The notes beneath the pieces were generated by a model. It ran no database searches. It saw only the letters and a list, made by a program, of their open reading frames with translations, and had not been told where the DNA came from. Both the position numbers and the translations under genes were made by a program. A stretch of 64,000 bases of DNA from [Clostridium] symbiosum (GTDB taxonomy: Bacteria > Bacillota > Clostridia > Lachnospirales > Lachnospiraceae). Location: contig JAETSN010000006.1 in assembly GCA_021769625.1 (NCBI GenBank), positions 19,527-83,526 of the forward strand, read 5' to 3'. Below are positions 50,873 through 59,804 of this stretch, piece after piece (the first letter of the stretch is position 1; the number at the start of each line of letters is the position of its first letter).

Positions 50873-51069
50873 ATGTAATTTAACATGGTATCTATCTTGA
50901 ATTGAGAGCGGTTTGAGGCAAGAAGTGAGCAGGGCGTTTCTGCAGGCCCGGACAGAAATCTGATCTGAGGTGTGCGGGATAAGGAATGTTCTCGACCGGC
51001 ACAGATCGGGTATCGATTTGAGGTTGATATAAAAACTATTAACAAATTTTTTAAGGGAGGACCTAAAAA

Positions 51070-52203
51070 ATGAAGAAAAAAGTATTAAGTGCCATTCTCA
51101 GTGTAGCAATGGTAGCAACACTTCTGGCTGGCTGCGGCAGCGCAGCGGAGGAAGCTCCGGCAGCAGCAACAGAAGAAGCAGCACCTGCAGAGGAAGAAGC
51201 TCCGGCAGAAGAAGCTGAAGCACCTGCAGAGGAAGCAGCTCCGGCAGAAGAAGGAGCAGCAGGCGGCGGTACATACGCATTTGTATCCAAATCCGCAGGT
51301 AACCCGTTCAATGAAAGACAGGCAACCGGTTTTGAGGAAGCTGTAAAGGATCTTGGCGGAACAGCTATCATTCAGCATCCGGAATCTGCAACAGCAGACG
51401 CACAGATCACAGTGATCCAGTCTCTGATCTCTCAGGGCGTTGACAGCATCTGTGTAGCGGCAAACGACGAGAACGCTCTGCAGGCAGCTCTGGAAGAAGC
51501 AGCGGCAGCAGGCATCAAAGTTTGTTCCGTTGACTCTACCGTAAACGTAGCAAGCCGTCTGACACACGTTAACCAGGCGGGTGTTACAGAGATCGGCCAG
51601 TGTCTGATGGATGCGGTTTATGATATCACAGGCGGCGAAGGCCAGTGGGCTATCCTTTCCGCAACATCTCAGGCTGCAAACCAGAACGCATGGATCGAGT
51701 CCATGAAAGAGATCCAGGCAGCAGACAGCAAATACGCTAACCTTGAGCTGGTAGAAGTTGCTTACGGCGATGACGAGCCTCAGAAGTCCACAGACCAGAC
51801 ACAGGCTCTTCTGCAGAACTATCCTGACCTGAAAGTGATCTGCGCACCTACAACAGTTGGTATCGCAGCAGCAGCTAAGGTATTACAGGATCAGGGCTCT
51901 TCCGTGAAGCTGACAGGCCTTGGCCTTCCTTCCGAGATGGCTGAGTACATCGGCGATGACGATGCTCATTCCTGCCCTTACATGTTCCTGTGGAATCCTA
52001 TCGATCTTGGACGTCTTGGCGCATACACATCCGCAGCTCTGGTAAGCGGTGAGATCACAGGCGCAGTTGGCGACAAGTTCACAGCTGGCGACATGGGCGA
52101 CTATGAGATCGTGGAAGCTGGCGACGGCGGCACAGAGATCATCCTCGGCGCTCCTTTCAAATTCGATCCTTCCAACATCGAAGAGTGGAAAGAAGTATAC
52201 TAA
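51070..52203 (+). CDS. RhaS-like rhamnose-binding lipoprotein
   Basis: A 377-residue binding protein: lipoprotein signal with LLAGCGS, an Ala/Glu/Pro-rich linker (about 26-66), then a Peripla_BP_4 domain with FVSKSAGNPFNERQ, ISQGVDSICVAANDENAL, WAILSATSQAANQNAWIESM, YGDDEPQKS, CAPTTVGIAAAAKVLQD and GLGLPSEMAEYI. The order of these segments matches what I know of the RhaS rhamnose binders. Placement last, 197 bases behind the permeases, and a strong AGGGAGG suggest separate high expression. With RhaA/RhaB nearby, L-rhamnose is the best guess for the ligand. Confidence 0.88.
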   Translation: MKKKVLSAILSVAMVATLLAGCGSAAEEAPAAATEEAAPAEEEAPAEEAEAPAEEAAPAEEGAAGGGTYAFVSKSAGNPFNERQATGFEEAVKDLGGTAIIQHPESATADAQITVIQSLISQGVDSICVAANDENALQAALEEAAAAGIKVCSVDSTVNVASRLTHVNQAGVTEIGQCLMDAVYDITGGEGQWAILSATSQAANQNAWIESMKEIQAADSKYANLELVEVAYGDDEPQKSTDQTQALLQNYPDLKVICAPTTVGIAAAAKVLQDQGSSVKLTGLGLPSEMAEYIGDDDAHSCPYMFLWNPIDLGRLGAYTSAALVSGEITGAVGDKFTAGDMGDYEIVEAGDGGTEIILGAPFKFDPSNIEEWKEVY

Positions 52204-52261
52204 ATCGAATCAAAGTGTAAAAATTGCGGGGCTGCTTTTGGGCAGTCCTGCATTTTTTATG

Positions 52262-52314
52262 CGCAGATTCTTCAAAGGGCTACTTAAGTATTTTATGCTC
52301 TTGCCAGCTGGTTT
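52262..52314 (+). repeat. Truncated right half of the long-hairpin element (copy E)
   Basis: TTCTTCAAAGGGCTACTTAA, an AT-rich arm and a final CCAGCTGGTTTAAT align with the right end of copies B and C (TTTTTCAAAGGGCTCCTTGA ... GGCTGGTT). No partner arm is found upstream, so the left part has been lost or was never present. Confidence 0.6.
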
Positions 52315-52432
52315 AATAATCCGGAAGGCTGAATTGGTTGGAACTGGAAAAATAAAGAAGAGAAAAATGTTGATTAAAAGCGCCGGAGCCGATACAATAT
52401 AGAAATGAGTGTTGTACCAATGGAGGATTATT

Positions 52433-53284
52433 ATGAAAAAAAGAATGATAATGGCAGTTGTGGTCGGCATGGCATTTCTGTTCACGGCATGTGGGAATGG
52501 GACGGCTGAGAACGAGACGACGGAAGGCGCGGAAATAGGTGATGCCAATAGTGCGGCTGAGGAAGAGACACAGGCGGATAGTGCGGAGGATACAAAGGAT
52601 CCGGGAGTAGGTAATGCTGAAAGCCTTGCAGGTGAAAACGATGGGGAAGGAAGTACGGCCGATGCGGAGAGCATGCTGGAAAATATGACGATCGATTACA
52701 GCGAGGCTGTTGCCATGGCAATCTCCAAAGAATGGAATGTGGAGGGCGAAGAAGAGGGCTACATGTTTTCTACAGATGGGAGCGGGGAGCACAGACTGGA
52801 GGGGGAGACAGAGCGTTTTCAGTATACCTGCGGCTTTGATGAGGAAAACAATATACTGGTCCGGATCACGGCGGAAGAGAGAGAAGAAACCTACAGGATC
52901 ACTACGGATGAAACAGGTTACGGAATATATCTGGAAGCAATGGAAGGAGAGGAAGGAATTGCCGGAAAGAAGCTGCTGACTCCTGCAGATCTGAAGATCC
53001 TGGATATAAATGATGCGAAAGTGACAGGGATTCTCGGCGTCTGGGAAGATGACGGCGGAAACCGATATGAATTTACAAAAGACAGTGAATTCCTGATCCT
53101 GACGGCAGAGGACAGCAATGGTACTTTCTGCGCGGCGGAGAAAGAAGACGGGATATTGGAAGTATCGATCCTGGTGGCAGGCGGAAACCTGCGGTATGAA
53201 TATAGCCTGCAGGATGACGGGCAGACGCTGCAGCTCTACAACAGGGATGCGGAAAGTTATTATTATTGGCATAGAAATGAATAA
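52433..53284 (+). CDS. Putative lipoprotein of unknown function
   Basis: A 283-residue exported protein: signal with lipobox FLFTACGNG, a long Glu/Ala/Thr-rich low-complexity linker (about 22-80), then a beta-rich C-terminal domain (ILGVWEDDGGNRYEFTKDSE and YEYSLQDDGQTLQLYNRDAE) that looks like a small lipocalin-type lipoprotein repeat (DUF5640-like end). TGGAGGATTATT precedes the ATG at 52433. No enzymatic motif is seen. Confidence 0.75.
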   Translation: MKKRMIMAVVVGMAFLFTACGNGTAENETTEGAEIGDANSAAEEETQADSAEDTKDPGVGNAESLAGENDGEGSTADAESMLENMTIDYSEAVAMAISKEWNVEGEEEGYMFSTDGSGEHRLEGETERFQYTCGFDEENNILVRITAEEREETYRITTDETGYGIYLEAMEGEEGIAGKKLLTPADLKILDINDAKVTGILGVWEDDGGNRYEFTKDSEFLILTAEDSNGTFCAAEKEDGILEVSILVAGGNLRYEYSLQDDGQTLQLYNRDAESYYYWHRNE

Positions 53285-53305
53285 AGGACAGGGGCTGTTG
53301 TAATA

Positions 53306-53356
53306 AATCCCACTCGCCGGGCATAAGATGTAACAAAGCATGGCGGGGGGATTTTT
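53306..53356 (+). terminator. Terminator-like hairpin overlapping the spoIIID ribosome site
   Basis: AATCCCACTCGCC (53306-53318) pairs imperfectly with GGCGGGGGGATT (53342-53353), followed by T-rich sequence. It can terminate the lipoprotein transcript, yet the right arm is also the Shine-Dalgarno of spoIIID, so folding would hide that site on read-through RNA. Confidence 0.6.
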
Positions 53357-53359
53357 TAT

Positions 53360-53671
53360 ATGACGAAAAACAAATCAAAGACTTGCGGTAAGCCGGAGAT
53401 TTACGGCAAGTCCGGTGATTTGCTTCATGAGCGTGTCATTGCTGTGGCAGGCTATATTGTGGAGAATAATGCAACGGTGAGACAGACTGCCAAAGAGTTC
53501 GGGATCAGCAAGAGTACGGTACATAAGGATGTCACTGACAGGCTGGCGGCGATCAATCCGGCTTTGGCAAAGCAGGTGCGGTCAGTCCTCGATGTAAACA
53601 AATCGGAGCGTCATATCCGCGGCGGTCTGGCTACAAGAGAGAAATACCTGCACCAGCATGTGGCGGAGTGA
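53360..53671 (+). CDS. spoIIID: Sporulation transcription factor SpoIIID
   Basis: A 103-residue DNA-binding protein acting in the mother cell between sigmaE and sigmaK. The helix-turn-helix VRQTAKEFGISKSTVHKDVT (about 44-63) and the family segments ERVIAVAGYIVENNATVRQT, RLAAINPALAKQVRSVLDVN and RHIRGGLATREKY are present. The N-terminus is about 20 residues longer than in Bacillus. It marks the organism as a likely spore former. Confidence 0.95.
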   Translation: MTKNKSKTCGKPEIYGKSGDLLHERVIAVAGYIVENNATVRQTAKEFGISKSTVHKDVTDRLAAINPALAKQVRSVLDVNKSERHIRGGLATREKYLHQHVAE

Positions 53672-53738
53672 TTTCAATGGAACATAAGGGTAGTCCGCGG
53701 AGCGTACTGTCCGTTGTTTTGTAAAAAGGAAAGAAGAT

Positions 53739-53777
53739 GAAAACTATCGGGAAGCGGGTGCTTTTCGGTAGTTTTTT
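53739..53777 (+). terminator. Terminator after spoIIID
   Basis: AAAACTATCGGGAAGC pairs with GCTTTTCGGTAGTTTT (with G-T pairs) around a short loop and is followed by a T-run. Confidence 0.8.
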
Positions 53778-53861
53778 CTTCGGGGGTGTACAAAATGCAT
53801 AAAAATACAGGTGGCATTATATTGAAAAGTGACAAAGATATTATGTTTTTCAAAAAAAGCA

Positions 53862-54012
53862 TTGACTTTGTTGGCAAAGTTTACTATAGTAACACTACGA
53901 GTATTTTAGTTACTCTATAAGTAAACCGGTTTACTAATAATTTCATCGGATATTTGTAAAATCAATGCTCAAGTTGATTTATTTTTTTCCCTTATTAGTA
54001 AATCGGTTTACT
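53862..54012 (+). promoter_or_regulatory. SigmaA promoter with two LacI-type operators
   Basis: TTGACT (53862-53867), 17 bases and TATAGT (53885-53890). The perfect 16-bp palindrome AGTAAACCGGTTTACT (53920-53935) lies about 25 bases downstream of the start of transcription. AGTAAATCGGTTTACT (53997-54012) is a second site, 77 bases on. A half-site GAACGGTTTAC follows at 54014-54024, and TTACTATAGTAA covers the -10. These are the probable binding sites of the LacI-family product encoded next, with possible looping. Confidence 0.85.
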
Positions 54013-54093
54013 AGAACGGTTTACAAATGTTTACCAACATTCAAAATAGAATGTGAAGTAAAAAAATCACACCACAGTATATGGGGAAAAGAA

Positions 54094-55146
54094 ATGAGCA
54101 TAACAATATCTGATGTGGCAAAACATGCCGGCGTTTCAAAATCAACGGTTTCCAATTATCTTAACGGGAAATTCGAAAAAATGTCGGCAGAGACAAAAGC
54201 GGCGATCGAGAGCACGATCAAAGAACTGGAGTATACACCAAATTTAAGTGCAAGACGCTTGCCGAATAAGGAAAAAAGCAAAACTATTTGCCTGATCATT
54301 CCGGGAAGCCTGACGCGTGTATTTGATTCATTTTATTATCCGACGATATTCTCTGCAATGGACAGAATATCAGGGAAAATGAAATATAATATGCTGATCT
54401 ATTCCGGAAAGGAGCCCGGCAATATCAATGAAATGAATTTCCTGAAAGGGATGGCGGCATCCATCGTAGACGGCTATATCGTCTTTGACCTGTCAGCGGA
54501 GGACCTGTTTTTTAAAGAGTTTGAGGAAGCGGGGATACCTTATGTCTACTGCGGGAAGATAGAGGATTATGAGGACTATCGCTATGTGGCCTCCGACCAC
54601 AAAAAAGCGATGAAAGATACGATGGAACATCTCTTTCAGTTGGGACACAGGAAAATCGGGATATTCAGGGAAAGTAACAGTGGTGTCGTAGAACAGACAA
54701 GAAAAAGAGGCGTGAGAGAAATCTGTGAAAAATATGCGGTAGACGAAAGTAATGTCACATATATTGAAGTTCCGACAGAGGCGACTGATCAAAAAATTTA
54801 TGAGATCTGGATAGAATATTTAAAACGGGAGGATCGTCCGACGGCGTATATCATTTCCACGGCGATTCGTCAGCAGTTCCAGCTGGCAGCACAGACGCTG
54901 GGGTTGTCTATACCGGAAGATATTTCTTATGTAAACATCGAGTACTATAACAAGAAAGGCTCGGAAGTAGAAAATCAGACAAGGGTAGTCTCCAAAGCGG
55001 ATATGATCGCGGAACTGGCATTTAAAAAATTGTTGAAGGTAATTTATAACCCGACATCGGAATTTGAATCACAGATGGTTCCTCTTGAACTGACAGTCGG
55101 TGAAACGACCACAGTACTAAAAAATCATTTGGAGGAAAAAACATGA
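54094..55146 (+). CDS. LacI-family transcriptional regulator
   Basis: A 350-residue regulator: helix-turn-helix ISDVAKHAGVSKSTVSNYLN, hinge LEYTPNLSARRL and a periplasmic-binding-like effector domain. GGGGAAAAGAA precedes the ATG at 54094. The 43 codons open upstream do not resemble the family and contain operator sites. The stop overlaps the start of the binding-protein gene (ATGA), so regulator and transporter form one transcript that the regulator itself probably represses. Confidence 0.93.
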   Translation: MSITISDVAKHAGVSKSTVSNYLNGKFEKMSAETKAAIESTIKELEYTPNLSARRLPNKEKSKTICLIIPGSLTRVFDSFYYPTIFSAMDRISGKMKYNMLIYSGKEPGNINEMNFLKGMAASIVDGYIVFDLSAEDLFFKEFEEAGIPYVYCGKIEDYEDYRYVASDHKKAMKDTMEHLFQLGHRKIGIFRESNSGVVEQTRKRGVREICEKYAVDESNVTYIEVPTEATDQKIYEIWIEYLKREDRPTAYIISTAIRQQFQLAAQTLGLSIPEDISYVNIEYYNKKGSEVENQTRVVSKADMIAELAFKKLLKVIYNPTSEFESQMVPLELTVGETTTVLKNHLEEKT

Positions 55147-56504
55147 AAAGGAAATTATTATCTGTTATATTGGCAGCGAGCATGGTCATGGCATGTCTGG
55201 CAGGATGCGGGTCATCTGACGCGGGAACGCAGGAAGCGGCGCCTGCAGAAAGCGGGACGCCGGCAGAAGAAGCGCCGGCAGAGGCGGAGGCTTCCGGCAC
55301 GGAGAGCAGCGGCGCAAAGAAACTTGTATTCTGGGATAAGGCAGAATATGTGGATGAATACGGCAACATGATGAAAGCTGTTGTAGATAGATTTGCAGAG
55401 GAACAGGGCGTTGAGGTAGATTATGTCAATGTACCTTCCGCTGATATGAAGCAGAAATTAATGGCAGCGATCGAAGCAGGAAACGCACCGGATCTGATCG
55501 TCGGTGACGATACGCTGGTTGGACAGTTTGCTTCCCTGAATCAGCTGGAAAATGTGGATGATATCATGTCCGAATATGATTTTACCGATGCGGCATTGAA
55601 GGTAGGCCTGCTCGGTGATACACAGTACATGGTGCCGCAGGCGTTTACGGCTCCCGGTATGTATATCAGGGCTGACAAGTGGGAGGAAAAAGGACTGGAA
55701 ATGCCCGAGACATGGGAAGAACTAAAAGAACAGGCAAAGATCGTCAATGATCCTGCAAACGGGTTCTACGCACTTGGATTCGCGATGGGTGCATCCGGCG
55801 GCGGTGATGCGGAAGGGTTCTGCCGTACGATCATTCTTGACTGGGGCGGCCAGACAGTGGATGAGAACGGCAACGTGGTAGTAAATTCTCCGGAAACGGT
55901 TGAGGCGCTGACATTTATCAAGTCCCTGTACGACGAAGGGCTGATTTCCCCCGACGCTGTGACAGGTGATGATATGTGGAACAATCAGGCATATCTCGCA
56001 GGAACGGCAGGTGTGATCTGTAACGCGGGTTCCATTATAGCATCCATGAAGAATGATGATCCCGATCTTCTGGCAAAGACGCAGGTTATCGCTTATCCGG
56101 CAGGCCCGAAAGGAAGCTATACACTGGGCGGCAGCAATGTATTCGGTGTGATCGCATCCGGTAAGAATGTGGCGGAAGCGAAAGACTTTATCCGTTTCTA
56201 CTACAATGATATGGATAATTATGAAGCGATGATCGAAGTTATGGGTTCCATGTGGCAGCCTGTGATCAACGGGATGGATGAGAGCGAGTTCTGGCAGGAT
56301 GAGATGAATAAACCCTGGATGGAGTCCTCCAAGCAAAGTGTAAAGACCTATTATCCGGCACCCTCCGATGAGAAAGCGATGACCTGTTTCAGCAGCCAGC
56401 TCTGTGTAAAGGCTGTACAGGAAATGCTGATCAACGGTGCAACACCGGAGGAGGCAGCAGAAATTCTGGAGACATCCTTTAAGGAAGTGTATGAGGCCGA
56501 GTAA
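55143..56504 (+). CDS. Extracellular solute-binding lipoprotein, family 1
   Basis: A 453-residue lipoprotein (lipobox ending at Cys22, CLAGCGS) with an acidic linker and an SBP_bac_1 domain (KLVFWDKAEYVDEYGNMM, ELKEQAKIVNDPANGFYALG, GGSNVFGVIASGKNVAEAKDFI). It delivers an oligosaccharide or sugar-acid conjugate to the MalF/MalG-type channel that follows. The ligand is not evident. Translational coupling to the LacI gene by ATGA is unusual for a highly needed binding protein. Confidence 0.92.
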   Translation: MKRKLLSVILAASMVMACLAGCGSSDAGTQEAAPAESGTPAEEAPAEAEASGTESSGAKKLVFWDKAEYVDEYGNMMKAVVDRFAEEQGVEVDYVNVPSADMKQKLMAAIEAGNAPDLIVGDDTLVGQFASLNQLENVDDIMSEYDFTDAALKVGLLGDTQYMVPQAFTAPGMYIRADKWEEKGLEMPETWEELKEQAKIVNDPANGFYALGFAMGASGGGDAEGFCRTIILDWGGQTVDENGNVVVNSPETVEALTFIKSLYDEGLISPDAVTGDDMWNNQAYLAGTAGVICNAGSIIASMKNDDPDLLAKTQVIAYPAGPKGSYTLGGSNVFGVIASGKNVAEAKDFIRFYYNDMDNYEAMIEVMGSMWQPVINGMDESEFWQDEMNKPWMESSKQSVKTYYPAPSDEKAMTCFSSQLCVKAVQEMLINGATPEEAAEILETSFKEVYEAE

Positions 56505-56565
56505 TAAGCAGATTGAAACATGAGGCGGCCTGAGGGCTGCCTCATGTTATGAGAAGGAGATTCCT

Positions 56566-57465
56566 ATGGCAGACTTAAAAATGAAAAAAACGGAATCACA
56601 GACTGTAAAAGATAGACGGCTCGGGCTTATTTTAATGATTCCCATTGTACTTGTTATTTTTGTTATTATGGGCATTCCGCTTGTCCGGGCGATTTACTGG
56701 AGCTTTACGGATAAAGTGGTGGGCTCGGATCCGAATTTTATCGGATTAAAAAACTATATCAACCTGTTTCAGGATAAGGTTTACTGGAAGTCTTTGAGAA
56801 ATACGGCAGTCTATACGGGGGGGTGCATCCTTGCGAAACTGCTGCTGGGGTTGTTGTGGGCGGTTTTGCTGAATCAGGATTTTAAAGGAAAAGGTTTTTT
56901 CAGAACGGCGCTGCTGATTCCCTGGGCTCTGCCGGGGATGGTAGTGGCAATGACATGGAGATGGATGTACGACAGTACATATGGGATCATCAACAGCCTG
57001 CTGCTCAGTTCAGGGCTTGTGGATATGCCGGTAGCATGGCTGTCCAATCCGAAGATCGTGCTGTATTCGGCGATGCTTGTCAATATCTGGCGCGGAGTGC
57101 CGTTCTTTATGTTCAGTATTCTGGGCGTATTGCAGACTCTGGATAAACAGGTGTATGAGGCAGCTACGGTGGATGGCGCAGGCATTTTCAAGCAGTTCTG
57201 GTATATCACACTGCCCTCCATTTCACCGGTGCTGAAGGTGACAACGCTGTTGTCAACGATCTGGACCTTTAACGATTTTGAGAATGTATGGCTTGTGACA
57301 GGAGGCGGCCCACTTTATGCATCCAGTGTGATAGCGACGTACACCTATGATAAGGCGTTTATACAAAATGCACTGGGGCAGGCGTTGTCAGTGGCGACAT
57401 CGGTGATCCCGATCCTGATCGTTATGATGCTGATATTCTCACATTTTAATAAGAAAGAACAGTAG
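56566..57465 (+). CDS. CUT1 sugar ABC permease, MalF type
   Basis: A 299-residue permease with six spans. The EAA motif in the cytoplasmic loop reads YEAATVDGAGIFKQFWYITLP and is quoted in part here: EAATVDGAGIFKQF. An AGAAGGAG lies before the ATG. No ATPase gene is present in the cluster, so a shared MsmK-like ATPase elsewhere is likely used, as for many CUT1 importers in Firmicutes. Confidence 0.92.
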   Translation: MADLKMKKTESQTVKDRRLGLILMIPIVLVIFVIMGIPLVRAIYWSFTDKVVGSDPNFIGLKNYINLFQDKVYWKSLRNTAVYTGGCILAKLLLGLLWAVLLNQDFKGKGFFRTALLIPWALPGMVVAMTWRWMYDSTYGIINSLLLSSGLVDMPVAWLSNPKIVLYSAMLVNIWRGVPFFMFSILGVLQTLDKQVYEAATVDGAGIFKQFWYITLPSISPVLKVTTLLSTIWTFNDFENVWLVTGGGPLYASSVIATYTYDKAFIQNALGQALSVATSVIPILIVMMLIFSHFNKKEQ

Positions 57466-57477
57466 GGGGGAGGAAAT

Positions 57478-58317
57478 ATGCATTCAAGAAAAAAGTCAAA
57501 AGTGATAAAGATGACAACAACATACGTCCTCCTGATCATTTCACTGCTCTGGACGATCTTTCCGCTGTACTGGATGGTAAAATCTTCTTTCACGGTTGAT
57601 AAGGAGATGTATGTGCCGAGACCCGCTCTGTTTGATGTCGCGTTTACGATAGATCATTATGTGGACTTGATAGTCAACGCAAAATTTCTGGTCAATCTCG
57701 GGAACAGCCTGATGATCGCGGCGATCACGACAGTATTTGGGCTTACAGTCAGCGTCTTTGCATCTTACGCAATGACAAGATTGAAATATCCGGGCAGAAA
57801 ATTTTTCAGCAGTACGGTCATTATTTCCTACCTTCTGCCCACGGCGGTGCTGTTTATCCCGATGTATATTTTTGTCAGCAAGCTGGGACTGGGCGGAACA
57901 AGATGGGCTATGTTGGTGATCTATCCGACCTTTGTGGTGCCCTACTGCTGTTATATGCTGAGAAGTTATTTCAGTTCCATCCCCTATGCACTCGAGGAAG
58001 CGGCGCTGATCGACGGTTGTACAAGGCTCCAGAGCCTGCGGCATATCATTGTGCCGATCGCGCTGCCGGGTATTGCGGTGACGGCCACATTTGCATTTAC
58101 AATGTCATGGAACGAATATCTGTACGCGATGATCATGACGACAAGTATGAAAGAGATGACAGCGACCGTGGCGATATCGAGCTGGAAATACGGCGATATC
58201 GTGGACTGGGGAAGGATCATGGCGGGATGCGTGGTGGCGTCGCTGCCGGTAACCGTCATCTATATTATAGCACAGAGCCTGCTTGTTTCGGGTAAGGCGG
58301 ACGGCAGCGTGAAGTAA
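57478..58317 (+). CDS. CUT1 sugar ABC permease, MalG type
   Basis: A 279-residue permease with six spans, EAA loop EEAALIDGCTRLQSLRHI, and AFTMSWNEYLYAMIM in the last part typical of MalG. It starts 12 bases after the MalF-type gene with AGGGGGGAGG ahead of its ATG. Confidence 0.92.
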   Translation: MHSRKKSKVIKMTTTYVLLIISLLWTIFPLYWMVKSSFTVDKEMYVPRPALFDVAFTIDHYVDLIVNAKFLVNLGNSLMIAAITTVFGLTVSVFASYAMTRLKYPGRKFFSSTVIISYLLPTAVLFIPMYIFVSKLGLGGTRWAMLVIYPTFVVPYCCYMLRSYFSSIPYALEEAALIDGCTRLQSLRHIIVPIALPGIAVTATFAFTMSWNEYLYAMIMTTSMKEMTATVAISSWKYGDIVDWGRIMAGCVVASLPVTVIYIIAQSLLVSGKADGSVK

Positions 58318-58398
58318 ATACAGCCAGACAGGATTCCCGTGCATTTGCGGAGCAGGGGAAATATATAAAAAACAAGAAATATAAGGAGAACTGAAAAA

Positions 58399-59772
58399 AT
58401 GGCAGAAACATATGAAAGAGTGCTGGATAACGTAAATACATGTTCCAGACCATCCGAACTGAAGATCACGGACCTGAGAGTGGTGGACATTGTCGGCGCT
58501 CCGATGCATTGTACCATTGTAAAGATCGACACAAATCAGGGGCTTGTCGGATACGGTGAAGTGCGTGACGGCGGTTCGAGAAATTTTGTGCTCGCTTTGA
58601 AGAGCAGGATATTGGGGGAAAATCCCTGTAACATTGACAAACTGTTCAGAAGGATCAAACAGTTTGGCGGCCATGCGAGACAGGGCGGCGGCGTCTGCGC
58701 TGTGGAAATGGCACTGTGGGATCTGGCAGGTAAGGCCTACGGCATTCCTGTCTATCAGATGCTGGGCGGAAAATTCCGCGACAAAGTAAGAGTTTATGCG
58801 GATACGGATGTGGAAGGAAAGCATACCGGTAAGGAAATGGGAGCTGCACTGAAGATCAGAATGGATAAAGGCTTTACATTCCTGAAAATGGATCTGGGGA
58901 TCGATCTTCTGTATGACGAACCGGGGGCATTGAACGCACCGTTGGGATTTGTGCAGGAGTTGAAGGAGTCCTCCGAGAACTATAGCGCAATTCCGAGAAA
59001 CCTGACGGAAGAAGAGCGCATGCAGAGAAACCGCTGGTACGATAACCAGAATATCCCGCATCCTTTTACCGGCGTACAGGTGACGGAGCACGGCTATGAT
59101 ATTCTGGAGCAGTATGTGAAGGATGTCAGGGACGTGATCGGCTACGAAGTACCGTTGGCGATTGACCATTTTGGACATATCGGCGTGGAGTCCTGTATCA
59201 AACTGGCGAGAAGGATCGAGAAATACAATATTGCATGGATGGAGGATATGATCCCCTGGCAGCTTACAAACCAGTATGCGAGACTGTCAAGGTCCACGGC
59301 GATCCCAATCTGCACGGGAGAGGATATTTATCTGAAAGAGAATTTCAGGCCTCTTCTGGAGGCTGGCGGTGTTTCCGTGATCCATCCCGATATCCTGACC
59401 GTGGGCGGCGTGCTGGAGCTGAAGAAGGTCGGCGATATGGCACAGGACTACGGTGTGGCGATGGCGATACATATGGCGGAGACGCCGATCTCGGCTATGG
59501 CGGCAGCGCATGTCGCGACGGCGACGGAGAACTTCCTTGCGCAGGAATTCCATTCCGTCGACATCCCGTGGTGGGATAAGATGGTGAAGAAGGGTGTGAA
59601 AGCGCCGATCGTGGACCACGGGTTTATCACAGTGCCGGATCTGCCGGGACTTGGTATCGAGGAGCTTGATGACGAGGTGCTGATGGAGCATCTGCATCCG
59701 GATTATCCGGGCATGTGGCTTCCGACCTCGGAATGGGACAATGATTATTCGCATGACCGCTGCTGGAGTTAA
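58399..59772 (+). CDS. Enolase-superfamily sugar-acid dehydratase (MR/ManD-like)
   Basis: A 457-residue enolase-superfamily enzyme of the mandelate-racemase type. An N-terminal capping domain is followed by the barrel with Lys163/Asp165 (FLKMDLG), metal ligands Asp256 (IDHFGH), Glu282 (WMEDM) and Glu308 (CTGEDIYL), and the Asp331/His358 dyad (HPDILTVGG, AIHMAETPIS). Such enzymes remove water from an aldonic or uronic acid to give a 2-keto-3-deoxy acid. The closest look is to RspA/D-mannonate or related dehydratases, but the substrate is open. AAGGAG lies before the ATG. Confidence 0.85.
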   Translation: MAETYERVLDNVNTCSRPSELKITDLRVVDIVGAPMHCTIVKIDTNQGLVGYGEVRDGGSRNFVLALKSRILGENPCNIDKLFRRIKQFGGHARQGGGVCAVEMALWDLAGKAYGIPVYQMLGGKFRDKVRVYADTDVEGKHTGKEMGAALKIRMDKGFTFLKMDLGIDLLYDEPGALNAPLGFVQELKESSENYSAIPRNLTEEERMQRNRWYDNQNIPHPFTGVQVTEHGYDILEQYVKDVRDVIGYEVPLAIDHFGHIGVESCIKLARRIEKYNIAWMEDMIPWQLTNQYARLSRSTAIPICTGEDIYLKENFRPLLEAGGVSVIHPDILTVGGVLELKKVGDMAQDYGVAMAIHMAETPISAMAAAHVATATENFLAQEFHSVDIPWWDKMVKKGVKAPIVDHGFITVPDLPGLGIEELDDEVLMEHLHPDYPGMWLPTSEWDNDYSHDRCWS

Positions 59773-59804
59773 ATGGATAACAGGACAAAGGAAAGGGATA
59801 AATT

